The notes beneath the pieces were generated by a model that searched no databases, had not been told where the DNA came from, and worked only from the letters and a program-made list of their open reading frames with translations. The translations under genes were made by a program, and so were the position numbers. A stretch of 64,000 bases of DNA from Symbiodinium natans (lineage: Eukaryota; Sar; Dinophyceae; Suessiales; Symbiodiniaceae). The DNA lies in contig CAJNDS010000334.1 in assembly GCA_905221605.1 (NCBI GenBank), forward strand, positions 1 through 64,000, written 5' to 3'. This document shows, piece by piece, positions 62,399 through 64,000 of the stretch (the first letter of the stretch is position 1; each line of letters begins with the position of its first letter).

Positions 62399-63822
62399 TC
62401 AGAGCTTCGAACAACCCCCTGGTTCTTCGTAGACAGGGGAAATTGGGGCCGAAAATGTCCCCTCGAAGGGATTCTACAAGGACCCTAAACCCTAAACCCT
62501 AAACCCTAAACCCTAAACCCTAAACCCTAAACCCTAAACCCTAAACCCTAAACCCTAAACCCTAAACCCTAAACCCTAAACCCTAAACCCTAAACCCTAA
62601 ACCCTAAACCCTAAACCCCCCTCTTTTACCCCCTACGCGGGATAGGGGCGGGTACCAAACCCAAAGCGATTGGTTTGCTGTTGCCCTCACTGAAGCGTGT
62701 AGGGTTTAGGGCTTAGGGCCTGACATGGTGAACCTCTGAACCCTAAACCCTAAACCCTAAACCCTAAACCCGAAACTCTGAATCCTGCACCCCAGGTAGC
62801 TCCTCGAGTGAAGCCCTAACATGCTGTCCTACATCTTTTTTTGTTGTAACCCCCTACCGAGACGCCCCTTCCAACTCCCACACCAACCCCGAAGAGAACC
62901 CCCGAAATCAAATAAACCCTAAACCCTAAACCCTAAACCCTAAACCCAAACCCCAAATCCCAAACCCTAAACCCTAAACCCCCCAAAATTCCAGAGGCGC
63001 CAAGCCACAAATGAAGGGGAGCGACGGGTCCGGCCGCGTGACCTTGCGTGGTTTCTCTCGGAGCGCGGGCTGAGTGTGGGATAGCTGTTTAGGGTTTAGG
63101 GTTTAGGGTTCAGGGTTCAGGGTTTAGGGTCTAGGGTCTAGGGTTTAGGGTTTAGGGGCTGAGGGCTTAGGGTTGAGGGCTTGCTGAACCCTATCCCTGC
63201 ACACACGAAGAGGGGACTCCCGCAGGCTGAACTCTTCTCAAAGCAAAAGCAGAAATCTCGCTCAGGGCGACCCAAACAACCAGTTCTAGTTATGACCTAA
63301 GGCCCCGATAATAGGGATATTATGAACCCTGCTAAACCCTAAACCCTAAACCCTAAACCCCAAAACTGCTGATGAACTGGGGGAAGCCAGGAGGCATGAG
63401 GGAGAGCCTTCTATGGGTGTTCCGGCTCCTTGAACCCCCAATCCTTCAGAATCCTTGAACCCTCCATGGTCGATCCGGCGGCGAAGCCAGGAATGTTGCG
63501 GAGGTTGCCTTTGCGCCGCTGCAGGGGCACACCAGCAAGCTGTACGATGAGCCCAACAAACAACCTGAGCCCTTCGGCCGCAAAGCCGTCGAGCGCCTGA
63601 GCCCCCCTTAAGCTTGAACCGGTCTCCGAGTCCGAGTAGAGCTTTCGAAAAGTTGGTGTGTTGTTTTTGGTGGTTCCGACAACTCCATATATGGCGCCCT
63701 CATTCCCTCATTCCCTACTAAAACCCAGGGGGAGGGGGAGGAACTGTGGTCTCGGCAAAACTTACGCCACGCCACCGGGCGCGTTTCGCAACCTGGCATT
63801 GCCGCCAGGGATGTAGACATAC
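62399..63822 (-). CDS. Gene N: minus-strand gene, eight exons, 3' end clear
   Basis: Exons: 63766-63822 (YVYIPGGNARLRNAPGGV, donor GTAAGT), 63461-63606 (48 codons, GAQALDGFAAEGLRLFVGLI, a hydrophobic span, then NLRNIPGFAAGSTME), 63359-63407 (SPSCLLASPSSSAVL), 63207-63285 (TGCLGRPERDFCFCFEKSSA), 62980-63069 (PALREKPRKVTRPDPSLPFI), 62770-62802 (ELPGVQDSEFR), 62656-62689 (EGNSKPIALGL) and 62399-62473 (NPFEGTFSAPISPVYEEPGG, stop TGA at 62399-62401). Phases agree at six of seven junctions; the link 62770 to 62689 does not, so one boundary there is wrong. Introns are CCCTAAA/TTTAGGG tracts. The 5' end is beyond the window. It could be a membrane or secreted protein; the family is unknown. Confidence 0.6.
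62480..62618 (-). repeat. (CCCTAAA)n tract
   Basis: About 20 perfect units in an intron of gene N. Confidence 0.95.
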
Positions 63823-64000
63823 CTCAGGAGACTCAAATGACAGGACGGGAAGTAGGGCCTGGAGTCCAGGGCTCAGGGCCTTTTAGGCTCGAGAATCGGG
63901 ATTTCAAGCATGAAGCTTTTGTTGGCTTGTTTGATTCCTGGTTCCAACTCAGGGCTTTCGAGTCAGCTCGTTTGCCCAAAACTCCTTCCTGGACCCACGA

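Overview
The window reads as nuclear DNA of a eukaryotic microbe. No bacterial operons, ribosome-binding sites, rRNA, CRISPR or recognisable tRNA genes are visible. Tracts of the plant-type telomere heptamer (TTTAGGG/CCCTAAA) recur almost every few hundred bases in both orientations. A dinoflagellate or a prasinophyte-type alga is a reasonable guess from the heptamer and the exon style, but the sequence does not decide it.

The main result is that the short unique islands between the telomere-like tracts behave as protein-coding exons. Typically 35-160 bp of GC-rich, stop-free sequence follows a CCCTAAA tract and an AG, and ends directly at G|GTTTAGGG, so the tract supplies the GT donor. On the coding strand most introns therefore begin with (TTTAGGG)n and end with (CCCTAAA)n: inverted arms that could pair and bring the splice sites together. 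Joining consecutive islands by eye gives long runs in which splice phases agree (0 with 0, 1 with 2, 2 with 1). This is the strongest evidence that the genes are real. None of these models has been tested against transcripts.

Layout: 65-13736, a many-exon gene or genes on the minus strand, with a 31-bp satellite (4.3-5.4 kb) in one intron. 13.9-19.3 kb, satellite arrays: a 95-bp family in a 4-unit higher-order repeat, a 42-bp minisatellite and a long CA microsatellite. 19.4-26.1 kb and 26.4-27.7 kb, plus-strand genes, with an ACT array, a 120-bp repeat and an AT-rich foldback block between them. 27.70-29.70 kb, a minus gene converging on its neighbour. 29.81-30.89 kb, a plus gene. 31.02-31.29 kb, a plus exon. 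31.41-34.44 kb, a minus gene with a 179-codon threonine-rich exon. 34.53-35.55 kb and 35.71-38.10 kb, minus genes. 38.40-44.80 kb, a long minus gene for a probable cell-surface protein, with related exons at 46.8-47.9 kb. 47.88-49.27 kb, a plus gene. 50.4-61.9 kb, an island almost free of telomere tracts, with protein-kinase exons at 60.2-61.5 kb, a partial duplicate at 53.2-53.9 kb and low-complexity candidate exons. 62.40-63.82 kb, a minus gene.

Apart from the kinase, no product is recognised with confidence. Gene names such as gene A are labels used only in this annotation. Short peptides are quoted so that each exon can be searched.
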